From: Providencia rettgeri
GTDB lineage: Bacteria; Pseudomonadota; Gammaproteobacteria; Enterobacterales; Enterobacteriaceae
NCBI RefSeq assembly: GCF_013702265.1
Contig: NZ_CP059348.1
Location: 2,356,001 to 2,420,000, forward strand
Direction: 5' to 3'
DNA length: 64,000 nt
The notes beneath the pieces are model-generated. The model had not been told where the DNA came from. It did not search any database and saw only the letters and a program-made list of their open reading frames with translations. Made by a program: the position numbers and the translations under genes. Numbering within the stretch: position 1 is the first letter of the stretch; each line of letters begins with the position of its first letter. Positions 56,350-64,000 of the stretch are shown here, in pieces.

Positions 56350-56765
56350 TGTGACTCTCCAGCCGTTGAAGGTAAGAAAACATAGATACGCGCATTACGT
56401 GCAAGCGGGGATGTCGTGACCTCTTTTAGCATCACTGACGAATTAGCAGGGATAACTTGGGGTTGACTCTTTGTTGAATCCACTCTCAGTCCTTGCTCGT
56501 CATACCAAAAGATGCGATACATCACAGTGACCGGTTTCTTTTCAATATTGCTCATATTGATCGTTGCGGTCGCCGTTACGCTACCGACCTTAATCACCGG
56601 TTTTTCTACAATCACGCCCGCGGCTAGCACGGAAGGCTCCATCACGATGCGCTGCTGATCATTAAATGATAACCCTGTTTTTTTGTTCCAAGCACAACCA
56701 CTGAGAAACAGCATAAGTAAGCCCAGTGTGGCGACGTATTTTAAGGTTGATGCAGCGCGTTTCAT
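56346..56765 (-). CDS. ycfL: YcfL family lipoprotein
   Basis: The 139-residue protein has a lipoprotein signal (LFLSGC, Cys24) and a beta-rich mature domain of the DUF1425 family: VLAAGVIVEKPVIKVGSVTA, KKPVTVMYRIFWYDEQGLRV and the closing TSPLARNARIYVFLP. The function is unknown. It is always beside lpoB in enterics. The order hinT-ycfL-lpoB-thiK-nagZ is the E. coli one. Confidence 0.93.
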   Translation of the reverse strand: MKRAASTLKYVATLGLLMLFLSGCAWNKKTGLSFNDQQRIVMEPSVLAAGVIVEKPVIKVGSVTATATINMSNIEKKPVTVMYRIFWYDEQGLRVDSTKSQPQVIPANSSVMLKEVTTSPLARNARIYVFLPSTAGESQ

Positions 56766-56771
56766 GATGAA

Positions 56772-57122
56772 TTACTTAGCCAATAATGGGCCTAATGGAC
56801 GTCCACCCACTAAGTGCATATGAATGTGGAAGACTTCTTGTCCTGAATGTTTGTTGCAGTTCATAATCAGGCGATAGCCATCTTCTGCAATCCCTTCTTC
56901 TTTCGCAATTTTCGCCGCCACGGTAAATAAGCGCCCTAATGCCAGCTCATCATCAACCGTCACATCATTCACGGTTGGAATTAATTTGTTCGGAATGATC
57001 AAAATATGCGTCGGCGCTTGTGCCGCGATATCACGAAATGCTGTGACCAGTTCGTCTTGATATACGATCTCAGACGGGATTTCACGTCGAATGATTTTAC
57101 TGAAAATAGTCTCTTCTGCCAT
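56772..57122 (-). CDS. hinT: Purine nucleoside phosphoramidase HinT
   Basis: HinT hydrolyses adenosine 5'-phosphoramidates and lysyl-AMP. The 116-residue protein (E. coli 119) has the histidine triad [11 protein letters not shown] near 99-109 and the strand [16 protein letters not shown]. The upstream block [20 protein letters not shown] matches E. coli HinT. It is an abundant cytoplasmic dimer. It lies 33 bp behind ycfH with no ptsG or fhuE between, unlike in E. coli. Confidence 0.96.
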   Translation of the reverse strand: MAEETIFSKIIRREIPSEIVYQDELVTAFRDIAAQAPTHILIIPNKLIPTVNDVTVDDELALGRLFTVAAKIAKEEGIAEDGYRLIMNCNKHSGQEVFHIHMHLVGGRPLGPLLAK

Positions 57123-57155
57123 GACAAATTCCTTAATAATTTAATAGTTATCTAT

Positions 57156-57938
57156 TTATTGCCCAGCGCGTAAATGGAATAAACGGTTGAAGTTTTCGGT
57201 GGTGATTTGTGCCATTTCCTCAACACTCACCCCTTTCAATACAGCCATATACTCCACCACATCACGTACATACGCAGGTTGGTTCTCTTTACCACGATGC
57301 GGTACTGGGGCTAAGTAAGGTGAATCTGTTTCCACTAAAATTCTATCCAATGGCACAACTCGTGCAGCTTCTCGGATCTGTTCAGCATTACGGAACGTGA
57401 CAATACCGGAAAAAGAGATGTACATCCCTAAATCCAGTAAATCGATAGCCGTTTGTTGGTCTTCCGTAAAGCAGTGCAACACACCGCCACACTCGTCAAC
57501 TTTCTCTTCGCGTAAAATAGACAGTGTATCTTCTCGAGCGGAACGAGTATGCACAATCACTGGCTTATTCACTTGACGACCAATGCGAATATGCTGACGA
57601 AATGACTCTTGCTGCAGTGCCGCATTCTCTTGCTGATAATAGTAATCTAAGCCCGTTTCACCGAGCGCGACCACTTCACTCCCCGCCGCTAATTGCGCCA
57701 ACTTTTCAAAATCATAACCTTCATCCAAATTTAGTGGATGAATACCGCAAGAAAACGCGACATTGTCGCGCTTTCCAATTAACTGTTTCATGCTTTCAAA
57801 ACCTGGCAAGGTGGTTGCCACGGCTAACATAAAGCCGACATCTCGTGCAGATGCCTTTGCGATAACATCATCGACGTTAGTGTGTAATTTTTCATAATCT
57901 AAACAGTCGAGATGGCAGTGTGAATCAACAACAAACAT
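57156..57938 (-). CDS. ycfH: TatD-family metal-dependent hydrolase YcfH
   Basis: YcfH is a TIM-barrel metallo-DNase-like enzyme of the TatD family. Metal ligands: VDSHCHLDCLD (H7, H9) near the start, GETGLDYYYQ near 92, VHTRSARED (His near 129), GGVLHCFTED (His near 154) and VETDSPYLAPVPHRGKENQP (Asp near 205). The 260 residues compare with 265 in E. coli. It lies between holB and hinT. The exact substrate is unsettled. Confidence 0.95.
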   Translation of the reverse strand: MFVVDSHCHLDCLDYEKLHTNVDDVIAKASARDVGFMLAVATTLPGFESMKQLIGKRDNVAFSCGIHPLNLDEGYDFEKLAQLAAGSEVVALGETGLDYYYQQENAALQQESFRQHIRIGRQVNKPVIVHTRSAREDTLSILREEKVDECGGVLHCFTEDQQTAIDLLDLGMYISFSGIVTFRNAEQIREAARVVPLDRILVETDSPYLAPVPHRGKENQPAYVRDVVEYMAVLKGVSVEEMAQITTENFNRLFHLRAGQ

Positions 57939-57950
57939 AGTCTACTCTTT

Positions 57951-58946
57951 TTATCTTGAAGGCGAAGCGAATAACGCTTCCCAGTGTAATAATTGGTTGG
58001 TCAGGATCAATTCCTGGTTCAGCGCAGGCACGGTTAATAGCTGATAACGACACGCTTGCCACTGGCTATACACATCTAATAGCTGCGAGCTGCTCATGGA
58101 TGTTGCCAACAAAGTGACGCACGCCATTTTATCTTGGTTAACAACATACTGTCCTGCTTTTTGCTGCAATTTTATGCCATCGGCAATTAACCCGAGTAGC
58201 CAATTAATGCATTCAGGCCCATTGTCGGTATTTAACGCTGGCAGAAGCTTTAAAAAATCTTTCTGACGTAAGCTCTGCTCTAACTCGTTGCACAATAGCA
58301 GACGTCGTTGCCACTGCTCCGGCTCAAGCAACTGTAAAGCGGCAACAGGCGCGCCTTGGCACAAGGTTAACGCAGTCACTGCATCCTCTACGGATAAACC
58401 CGCCTGCTGTTTTTGCAGCCAATACAACGCAACTTGCTGGTCAGGCGCCGGTAAAAAGTGAGTTAAACAGCGACTTCTTAATGTGGCCAGCAAGCTATCT
58501 AATTTTTCACAGCTTAATAAAAAGTAGGTCTGCCCTGCGGGTTCTTCTAAGGTTTTGAGCAGCGCGTTAGCCGCAGCATCCGTCAATACTTGTGCATCGG
58601 GAATGGAAACGACTTTTGCACCACTTTGCTGCGCATGACCACTTAATGTATCAGTTAGCTTACGAACCGCATCAACACTGATGGTCGTTTTCCCTTTTTC
58701 AGGTTCTAGAACATGATAATCAGGATGTGTACCTGCCAACATTAAGCGGCAACTATGGCATTCTCCACAGCTTTTTAAACCATCTTTATTTTGGCAAATC
58801 AACCAACGGCTCACACCATAGCTTAATGCTTCAGCCCCATTGCCCGCTATTGAGTGAATCAACAACGCGTGGTGTCCACGCCCTGCCTGATAAGCGCTAA
58901 TTAATTGACGGTAAGTTTCATTAAGCCATGGATACCAATTCATCAT
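57951..58946 (-). CDS. holB: DNA polymerase III delta-prime subunit HolB
   Basis: HolB is part of the clamp loader that puts the beta ring on DNA. The 331-residue protein starts MMNWYPWLNETYRQLISAYQ, has a degenerate ATP-site region (SIAGNGAEAL instead of a P-loop), the zinc-finger cysteines CGECHSCRLMLAGTHPDYH near 61-79 and the sensor SRC motif (LRSRCLTHF) near 171. The match to E. coli HolB (334) is full-length. A second ATG (58943) is also possible. It starts 8 bp after tmk ends. Confidence 0.96.
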   Translation of the reverse strand: MMNWYPWLNETYRQLISAYQAGRGHHALLIHSIAGNGAEALSYGVSRWLICQNKDGLKSCGECHSCRLMLAGTHPDYHVLEPEKGKTTISVDAVRKLTDTLSGHAQQSGAKVVSIPDAQVLTDAAANALLKTLEEPAGQTYFLLSCEKLDSLLATLRSRCLTHFLPAPDQQVALYWLQKQQAGLSVEDAVTALTLCQGAPVAALQLLEPEQWQRRLLLCNELEQSLRQKDFLKLLPALNTDNGPECINWLLGLIADGIKLQQKAGQYVVNQDKMACVTLLATSMSSSQLLDVYSQWQACRYQLLTVPALNQELILTNQLLHWEALFASPSR

Positions 58947-58953
58947 TAGTGCC

Positions 58954-59580
58954 TTATTTTGCCAGCCATGTCAGTAATGTGCTGCGAATATCGGCTTGCA
59001 CTTGTTCAATATTTTGACTCGCATCGATGATTAAAATAGTGTCATCTGCCGCAGCCAGTTCTAAATAACGCGCTCGGGTGCGTTCAAAGAAAGCCAGCGA
59101 TTCTTTCTCAATACGGTCTAATTCACCGCGAGAACGAGCTCGTTGTAAACCCAATTCTGGCGGTAAATCTAAATAAAGAGTCAGAGCTGGTTTAAATTCA
59201 CCAAGAACTAAATCTCTTAATGAGGCCATTAAATGGCGATCGATTTCACGACCACCACCTTGATAAGCTTGGGAGGATAAATCGTGTCTATCACCAATAA
59301 CCCATTTTCCTGCTGCAAGTGCAGGTTTGATGACGGTATCAACTAACTGAACACGTGCCGCGTACAACATTAATAGCTCAGCTTTGTCGGTGACTCTATC
59401 ACCTTCAATGCCTTGCTTTATCAATTCACGTAGTTTTTCCGCAAGCGGCGTACCACCCGGTTCGCGGGTAAATACCATATCATGGATGCCAGCTTGCTTT
59501 AATGTGTCAACAACGGTGTTGATTGCCGTCGTTTTACCCGCACCTTCTAATCCTTCAATAACAATAAATTGGTTTTTCAT
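58954..59580 (-). CDS. tmk: Thymidylate kinase
   Basis: Tmk phosphorylates dTMP to dTDP. P-loop [11 protein letters not shown] near 8-18, the DR motif ([15 protein letters not shown]) near 100 and the LID region [14 protein letters not shown] near 148 are present. The 208-residue form starts at ATG 59580 and fits E. coli (213). A TTG at 59592, overlapping the mltG stop, is in frame but has no family match. It lies between mltG and holB in the usual order. Confidence 0.96.
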   Translation of the reverse strand: MKNQFIVIEGLEGAGKTTAINTVVDTLKQAGIHDMVFTREPGGTPLAEKLRELIKQGIEGDRVTDKAELLMLYAARVQLVDTVIKPALAAGKWVIGDRHDLSSQAYQGGGREIDRHLMASLRDLVLGEFKPALTLYLDLPPELGLQRARSRGELDRIEKESLAFFERTRARYLELAAADDTILIIDASQNIEQVQADIRSTLLTWLAK

Positions 59581-59588
59581 TTCGTTTA

Positions 59589-60611
59589 TCAATTCTTTTG
59601 CTCAATTTGTCGGTAAACCTTAACAGCGCGGTTATGGTCATTAAGATTGCGACTAAAAGTATGTCCACCTGTACCATCGGCGACAAAGTATAAATAATCT
59701 GTTTTTGCTGGGTGAGCCGCCGCTTTTATTGAGGCAAGGCTCGGCATGGCAATTGGCGTTGGTGGTAAACCATCAATTTTATACGTGTTATACGCGGTGT
59801 AGTTATCTAAGTCACTGCGATAAATTTTACCACGATAGTTTTCCCCTAACCCGTAGATAACCGTAGGGTCTGTTTGTAAGCGCATGTTTTTCTTCAAGCG
59901 ATTCACAAATACCGAAGCAACCTGTGCACGTTCGTTGTCCACGCCAGTCTCTTTTTCAACAATCGATGCCATGATCAACATTTCATAGGCATTCTTATAG
60001 GGTAGATCTTTATCGCGACCTTTCCACTCTTCTTCCACCGCGGCTTGCATACGTTTATAAGCACGCTTAAGTATTTCAACATCACTAGTGCCCGCAGTGT
60101 ATAAATAGGTATCAGGGTATAACCAACCTTCAAGGTTATCACCCTCTTTAAAATCCAGCATGGCATAAAGCTCAGTTGGCGTAGCATCTTGAGTCTTATG
60201 TTGCATATAAGGAGCGTCACGCAAAATATTGCTCCAATCCGCCAGTTTGTTACCTTCAATAAAACGAATACTAAATTGTGCTTCTTTGCCACTGGCAATC
60301 AACGCTAATAATTGCTCCACCGTCATGTTTGGCTGTAAGCGATAGGTTCCCGCTTTGAACTGAGCTAATTCAGGGCGTGCTTTTAGAAGAAGTTGAAAAT
60401 TATGACCCTCTTCAATAAATTTTTCCTTGATAAGCAACCCTTCTAAGGCCACTCGCCCTGTCCCAGCAGGCACAGTAAAGATTGTCTCTTGGACAACGTT
60501 GATAGGCTTTTTCGCATAATCAAGAACTTGGCGATATTGCAGATACACCACAATCGCGCCGATAACCGCAAGGACAAAGACAATCAGTGTTATTTTTTTC
60601 GCTAATTTCAT
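59589..60611 (-). CDS. mltG: Endolytic murein transglycosylase MltG
   Basis: MltG is an inner-membrane enzyme that cuts nascent glycan strands, setting their length. The 340-residue protein (E. coli 340) has one TM segment (about 5-25), a LysM-like region and the YceG catalytic domain with the essential Glu in [10 protein letters not shown] near 222, plus the motif [19 protein letters not shown]. It has a poor ribosome site and is 60 bp after pabC, likely in one transcript with tmk and holB. Confidence 0.96.
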   Translation of the reverse strand: MKLAKKITLIVFVLAVIGAIVVYLQYRQVLDYAKKPINVVQETIFTVPAGTGRVALEGLLIKEKFIEEGHNFQLLLKARPELAQFKAGTYRLQPNMTVEQLLALIASGKEAQFSIRFIEGNKLADWSNILRDAPYMQHKTQDATPTELYAMLDFKEGDNLEGWLYPDTYLYTAGTSDVEILKRAYKRMQAAVEEEWKGRDKDLPYKNAYEMLIMASIVEKETGVDNERAQVASVFVNRLKKNMRLQTDPTVIYGLGENYRGKIYRSDLDNYTAYNTYKIDGLPPTPIAMPSLASIKAAAHPAKTDYLYFVADGTGGHTFSRNLNDHNRAVKVYRQIEQKN

Positions 60612-60671
60612 TATGGGTCACTTAAATGTATTTTTTGTCGATGAATGATAAGAGTTAAATGGTTATCAGCT

Positions 60672-61499
60672 TTAAATTTGTCGCTGTAATAGTAAATACT
60701 CAAACAGTTCTCTTGATTGATAACTGATTGTTTTATCCTCTGAAAATCGGATGCTTTTCACCGGTAAAACCGGCATTAAAGCATTGCAAATAATCACTTC
60801 ATCACATTGAGTCAAAATGGCAGGAAAGCGCTCAACTTCTGCCAGATGGTACTGGCTATTATTGAGCTGCGCTATGATCTTTTGTCTCATTAATCCATTA
60901 ACGCCGGAGTGACTAAGAATAGGCGTATAAACATCACGCCCTATACGCCAAAAAATATTGGCGCTACAGCATTCAACAATGACGCCATTCGTATCCAACA
61001 CCACGGCTTCATCCAATTTAGCATCGTCAATTTCTTGGCGGATCAACACTTGCTCTAAGCGATTTAAGTGCTTCATGCCTGCTAAGAGTGGATTGCGGCT
61101 TAATGGAATTTGGCTGAGCAACAATGATGCCCCTTGGCACTGTAATGCGGCGTAGTGTTTCGGGAAAGGCGAAACCATTACGATGATTGTCGGGTGTTCA
61201 AACCCTTGAGAGCTATAACCTCGACCACCCTGCCCACGACTTAACATGACCTTCACCACAAACTCTTCATCAGTTTGTTGTTCACAAATCTCTTCAATAT
61301 GTTGCGTCAGTTGTGGCCAATCTATCACTGGTAATTTGAGTCGAGCGGAATCTTGCTGTAAGCGTAAAATATGCTTATCTAACATCTTTGCTTGTTGATT
61401 CACGCCATGGATAGTCGTAAAGCAGCCATCACCAAAGGCGATAGCGCGATCGGTAATATCAATTTGTTGACAAGAAACCCCGTTAACCCAATAAGTCAT
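60672..61499 (-). CDS. pabC: Aminodeoxychorismate lyase PabC
   Basis: PabC converts 4-amino-4-deoxychorismate to p-aminobenzoate and pyruvate in folate synthesis. It is a fold IV PLP enzyme. AFGDGCFTTIHG near 23-34, KVMLSRGQGGRGYSSQ near 102, the PLP Lys in GMKHLNRLEQVLIR near 146 and ECCSANIFWR near 178 are typical. The 275-residue form starts at ATG 61499; a second ATG is at 61505. It follows fabF after a terminator in the usual order. Confidence 0.94.
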   Translation of the reverse strand: MTYWVNGVSCQQIDITDRAIAFGDGCFTTIHGVNQQAKMLDKHILRLQQDSARLKLPVIDWPQLTQHIEEICEQQTDEEFVVKVMLSRGQGGRGYSSQGFEHPTIIVMVSPFPKHYAALQCQGASLLLSQIPLSRNPLLAGMKHLNRLEQVLIRQEIDDAKLDEAVVLDTNGVIVECCSANIFWRIGRDVYTPILSHSGVNGLMRQKIIAQLNNSQYHLAEVERFPAILTQCDEVIICNALMPVLPVKSIRFSEDKTISYQSRELFEYLLLQRQI

Positions 61500-61590
61500 G
61501 ACCATTTCTTATAATAAAAGCTGATAAATCAGGCAGTAACATAGTGTGTAATATCATAAACTAAAGCAAAGAGTACTGCAAAAAGAAGGC

Positions 61591-61626
61591 AAAAATAAAG
61601 CCCCAGCATCAAAGACACTGGAGCTT
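61591..61626 (-). terminator. Terminator of fabF
   Basis: On the minus strand AAGCTCCAG pairs with CTGGGGCTT (one G-U), loop of 11, followed by TATTTTT. Confidence 0.75.
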
Positions 61627-61647
61627 AGAAATGCACGGTATTATTGA

Positions 61648-62898
61648 TTATTCCGCGTGATAGCGACGGAAAATTAAGGAACCGTTAGTACCACCAAAGC
61701 CGAATGAGTTACACAGAGCATACTCCATGTTTTCAACTTTACGGGCTTCACCAGGAACAAAATCAAGCTTACAACCTTCATCAGGATTATCTAAGTTGAT
61801 TGTTGGTGGAACGATTTGGTCGCACAGAGACAGAATAGTGAAGATAGATTCAACTGCACCCGCTGCACCTAATAAGTGACCTGTCATGGATTTTGTTGAA
61901 CTGACTAATACTTTTGTGTCTTCGCCAAATACAGAGATAACCGCTTGCGCTTCCGCTAAGTCACCTGCTGGTGTTGATGTACCGTGAGCATTGATATAGC
62001 CAATATCACTTGGCTTAACGCCTGCATCGTTTAGCGCATTTTTCATCGCTAATGCAGCGCCTTCACCATTTTCTGGTGGTGACGTCATGTGGTAAGCATC
62101 ACTGCTCATACCAAAGCCTGCGATTTCTGCGTAAATTTTCGCACCACGCGCTTTAGCATGTTCATATTCTTCAAGTACGATGATCCCTGCGCCATCACCA
62201 AGAACAAAACCGTCACGGTCTTTGTCCCATGGGCGACTAGCCGCTTGTGGGTCATCATTACGGGTTGATAATGCACGCGCTGCACCAAAGCCCGCCACAC
62301 CTAATGGTGTTGTTGCTTTTTCAGTACCGCCAGCCAGCATTACGTCTGCATCGCCGTACGCAATCATACGTGCTGCGTGTCCAATATTATGAACGCCTGA
62401 TGTACAAGCTGTTGCAATTGAAATGCTTGGACCACGGAGACCATACATGATGCTTAAGTGACCAGCAGCCATGTTGATAATTGTTGAAGGTACGAAGAAT
62501 GGGCTCACTTTGCGAGGACCACCGTGTAACATCGATTCACAGTTGTCTTGAATGAGACCTAACCCGCCAATACCAGAACCAATCGCTAAACCGATACGAG
62601 TAGCATTGGCTTCTGTTACTTCCAATCCAGAATCTTTGATGGCTTGATAACCAGCTGCAATGCCATACTGAATGAATGGGTCCATCTTCTTCGCATCTTT
62701 GCGAGAGATGTCAAAATCTTCGTAATTGAAATCTTTTACTAAGCCTGCAAATTTAGTTGCGTGGTTAGTAGTATCAAAATGATCAATTAGGCTGATACCA
62801 CTCTGTCCGCCACAAACAGCTTTCCATGATGAATCAACTGTATTGCCGACAGGAGATAACATGCCAAGTCCGGTTACAACTACACGACGCTTAGACAC
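61648..62898 (-). CDS. fabF: Beta-ketoacyl-ACP synthase II FabF
   Basis: FabF condenses malonyl-ACP with acyl-ACP and is needed for temperature control of unsaturated fatty acids. Catalytic triad: the Cys in [11 protein letters not shown] near 164, His in [11 protein letters not shown] near 304 and His in [10 protein letters not shown] near 341. The 416-residue length fits E. coli (413). The ribosome site GGAGG is strong. It is 78 bp from acpP with a hairpin between that may limit read-through. Confidence 0.98.
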   Translation of the reverse strand: MSKRRVVVTGLGMLSPVGNTVDSSWKAVCGGQSGISLIDHFDTTNHATKFAGLVKDFNYEDFDISRKDAKKMDPFIQYGIAAGYQAIKDSGLEVTEANATRIGLAIGSGIGGLGLIQDNCESMLHGGPRKVSPFFVPSTIINMAAGHLSIMYGLRGPSISIATACTSGVHNIGHAARMIAYGDADVMLAGGTEKATTPLGVAGFGAARALSTRNDDPQAASRPWDKDRDGFVLGDGAGIIVLEEYEHAKARGAKIYAEIAGFGMSSDAYHMTSPPENGEGAALAMKNALNDAGVKPSDIGYINAHGTSTPAGDLAEAQAVISVFGEDTKVLVSSTKSMTGHLLGAAGAVESIFTILSLCDQIVPPTINLDNPDEGCKLDFVPGEARKVENMEYALCNSFGFGGTNGSLIFRRYHAE

Positions 62899-62937
62899 GT
62901 ATGTCCTCCAAGGAGGGAATTAGTTACAAAAGAAACA

Positions 62938-62959
62938 TAGGCGATCGAATGATCGCCTA
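62938..62959 (-). terminator. Hairpin between acpP and fabF
   Basis: TAGGCGATC-GAAT-GATCGCCTA is a perfect 9-bp stem with tetraloop, right behind acpP. No strong T run follows (TGTTTCTTTTG), so it likely gives partial termination or stabilises acpP mRNA. acpP being made in large excess over fabF fits this. Confidence 0.6.
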
Positions 62960-62976
62960 GATAAGTTTTACCGCTA

Positions 62977-63210
62977 TTACTCAGATGCTTTGACGTAGTC
63001 AATTGCAGCCTGTACTGTAGTGATCTTTTCAGCTTCTTCGTCAGGGATTTCGCAATCGAACTCTTCTTCCAGAGCCATAACCAGTTCTACTGTGTCAAGA
63101 GAATCAGCGCCCAAGTCATCAACAAATGAAGCTGTATTCACAACTTCTTCCTCTTTAACACCCAGTTGTTCAACGATGATTTTCTTAACGCGTTCTTCGA
63201 TAGTGCTCAT
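62977..63210 (-). CDS. acpP: Acyl carrier protein AcpP
   Basis: The 77-residue acidic protein carries fatty acid intermediates on a 4'-phosphopantetheine attached to Ser36 in [12 protein letters not shown]. It is nearly identical to E. coli AcpP ([20 protein letters not shown] start). It lies between fabG and fabF in the enterobacterial fab order. Confidence 0.99.
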   Translation of the reverse strand: MSTIEERVKKIIVEQLGVKEEEVVNTASFVDDLGADSLDTVELVMALEEEFDCEIPDEEAEKITTVQAAIDYVKASE

Positions 63211-63366
63211 ACTATTAAAATTCCTATCAAAACTCGCTTTCGCGATGGTTTTCGTAGTTTATGAAATACAGGAAAAGATACAACCCAATCCCGGCTGTGG
63301 AAACCATTATTTTGCATAATTTTGCATTAGGCAACACAAAAATATGCAAATGGTTCCCTCATTTCT

Positions 63367-64000
63367 TTAGATCATGTACATGCCACCATTGACATGCAAT
63401 GTTTCACCCGTGATGTAAGCAGCTTCGTCAGAAGCTAAAAATGCTACAGCACTGGCAATTTCTTGTGCATCACCCAGTCTATCCGCAGGAACCTGAGATA
63501 AAATGCCTGCACGTTGTTCGTCTGTCAATGCCTTAGTCATATCAGTTTCGATAAAACCGGGCGCTACAACGTTAACAGTGATACCACGAGAAGCGACTTC
63601 ACGAGCTAATGATTTACTAAAACCAATCAGCCCAGCTTTCGCTGCCGCGTAGTTTGTTTGTCCCGCATTTCCCATAACACCCACAACAGATGCAATGGAA
63701 ATAATTCGCCCACAACGCTTTTTCATCATGGCACGCAAAACGGATTTAGACAAACGGTAAACGGATGAAAGATTCGTGTCAATAATATCTTGCCACTCAT
63801 CATCCTTCATACGCATCAATAAGTTATCACGCGTAATACCTGCATTATTGACCAAAATATCAATTTCGCCAAATTCCGCACGGATCTGGGTCAATGTTTC
63901 TTCAATTGATGCAGGATCTGTCACGTTTAACGCTAAGCCTTTACCTTTCCCATCTAAATAGGTAGTAATCGCTTCCGCGCCTTTTTCGCTTGTTGCCGTA
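63367..64000 (-). CDS. fabG: 3-oxoacyl-ACP reductase FabG, 5' end beyond the window
   Basis: FabG reduces 3-oxoacyl-ACP with NADPH in fatty acid synthesis. The visible 211 residues cover the SDR fold from about the middle of the first half: NNAGITRDNLLMRMKDDEWQ, SVVGVMGNAGQTNYAAAKAG (catalytic Tyr and Lys), VAPGFIETDMTKAL and the end ITGETLHVNGGMYMI. The frame stays open through base 64000, with residues like E. coli FabG upstream (TATSEKGAEAITTYL), so the start and glycine motif lie outside. The local ATG at 63924 is internal. Confidence 0.97.
   Translation of the reverse strand, partial: TATSEKGAEAITTYLDGKGKGLALNVTDPASIEETLTQIRAEFGEIDILVNNAGITRDNLLMRMKDDEWQDIIDTNLSSVYRLSKSVLRAMMKKRCGRIISIASVVGVMGNAGQTNYAAAKAGLIGFSKSLAREVASRGITVNVVAPGFIETDMTKALTDEQRAGILSQVPADRLGDAQEIASAVAFLASDEAAYITGETLHVNGGMYMI

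Overview
The window is a chromosomal segment of a low-GC enteric gammaproteobacterium, most likely a member of the Morganellaceae such as Providencia. The evidence is the long run of genes in Escherichia coli order (icd-rluE-nudJ-mnmA-hflD-purB-phoP-phoQ-roxA-pepT, cobB, lolEDC-mfd, ndh, nagZ-thiK-lpoB-ycfL-hinT-ycfH-holB-tmk-mltG-pabC-fabF-acpP-fabG), protein sequences very close to enterobacterial families, and AT-rich intergenic DNA. I saw no rRNA, tRNA, CRISPR array, insertion sequence or prophage. The genus is inferred from gene content, not from a marker gene.

Layout. 0-9.6 kb: thiD, the PhoP-type lipid A palmitoyltransferase pagP, four transporters or exporters of amino acids (AroP-like, BrnQ-like, YddG-like, AGCS symporter), a MarA/SoxS-type activator and a YidA-like sugar phosphatase. 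9.6-21.5 kb: an AT-rich accessory stretch with small secreted, lipoprotein or membrane genes, a Tat-signal aminotransferase, a methyltransferase, an MBL hydrolase, a cytochrome b561 and two YnfC-like paralogues around a DUF805 gene. 21.5-34 kb: the conserved icd to pepT block with the phoPQ two-component system. 33.6-39.8 kb: accessory genes around cobB (an SDR with a changed active site, YqhA, a TetR-controlled divergon of two hydrolases, a CYTH protein) where E. coli has nagK. 39.9-49.6 kb: lolEDC, mfd, a Sel1 protein, a reduced YcfJ homologue and ndh. 49.8-52.9 kb: an operon of an OprD-type porin and a lipoprotein 5'-nucleotidase, followed by a 0.9 kb regulatory-looking gap. 53.8-64 kb: cell-wall recycling, thymidylate kinase/clamp loader, folate and fatty acid synthesis genes, ending inside fabG.

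How it works together. phoPQ and pagP probably form one regulon: the 17-bp direct-repeat boxes upstream of both match at 13 of 17 bases. The lol genes, lpoB, mltG, nagZ and fabF/acpP/fabG serve envelope building and recycling. The 5'-nucleotidase and porin look like a unit for using extracellular nucleotides.

The most unusual signals are: three exact 8-bp repeats in the signal-peptide region of the second YnfC-like gene, which place the best start codon out of frame; a RyhB-like small RNA candidate with a Fur-box-like promoter; a five-codon leader ORF with a strong ribosome site ahead of a secreted-protein gene; three copies of a TetR-type operator; a YcfJ homologue that lacks its glycine zipper; and a periplasm-targeted PLP aminotransferase. 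None of these amounts to a clearly new multi-gene defence or biosynthetic system.
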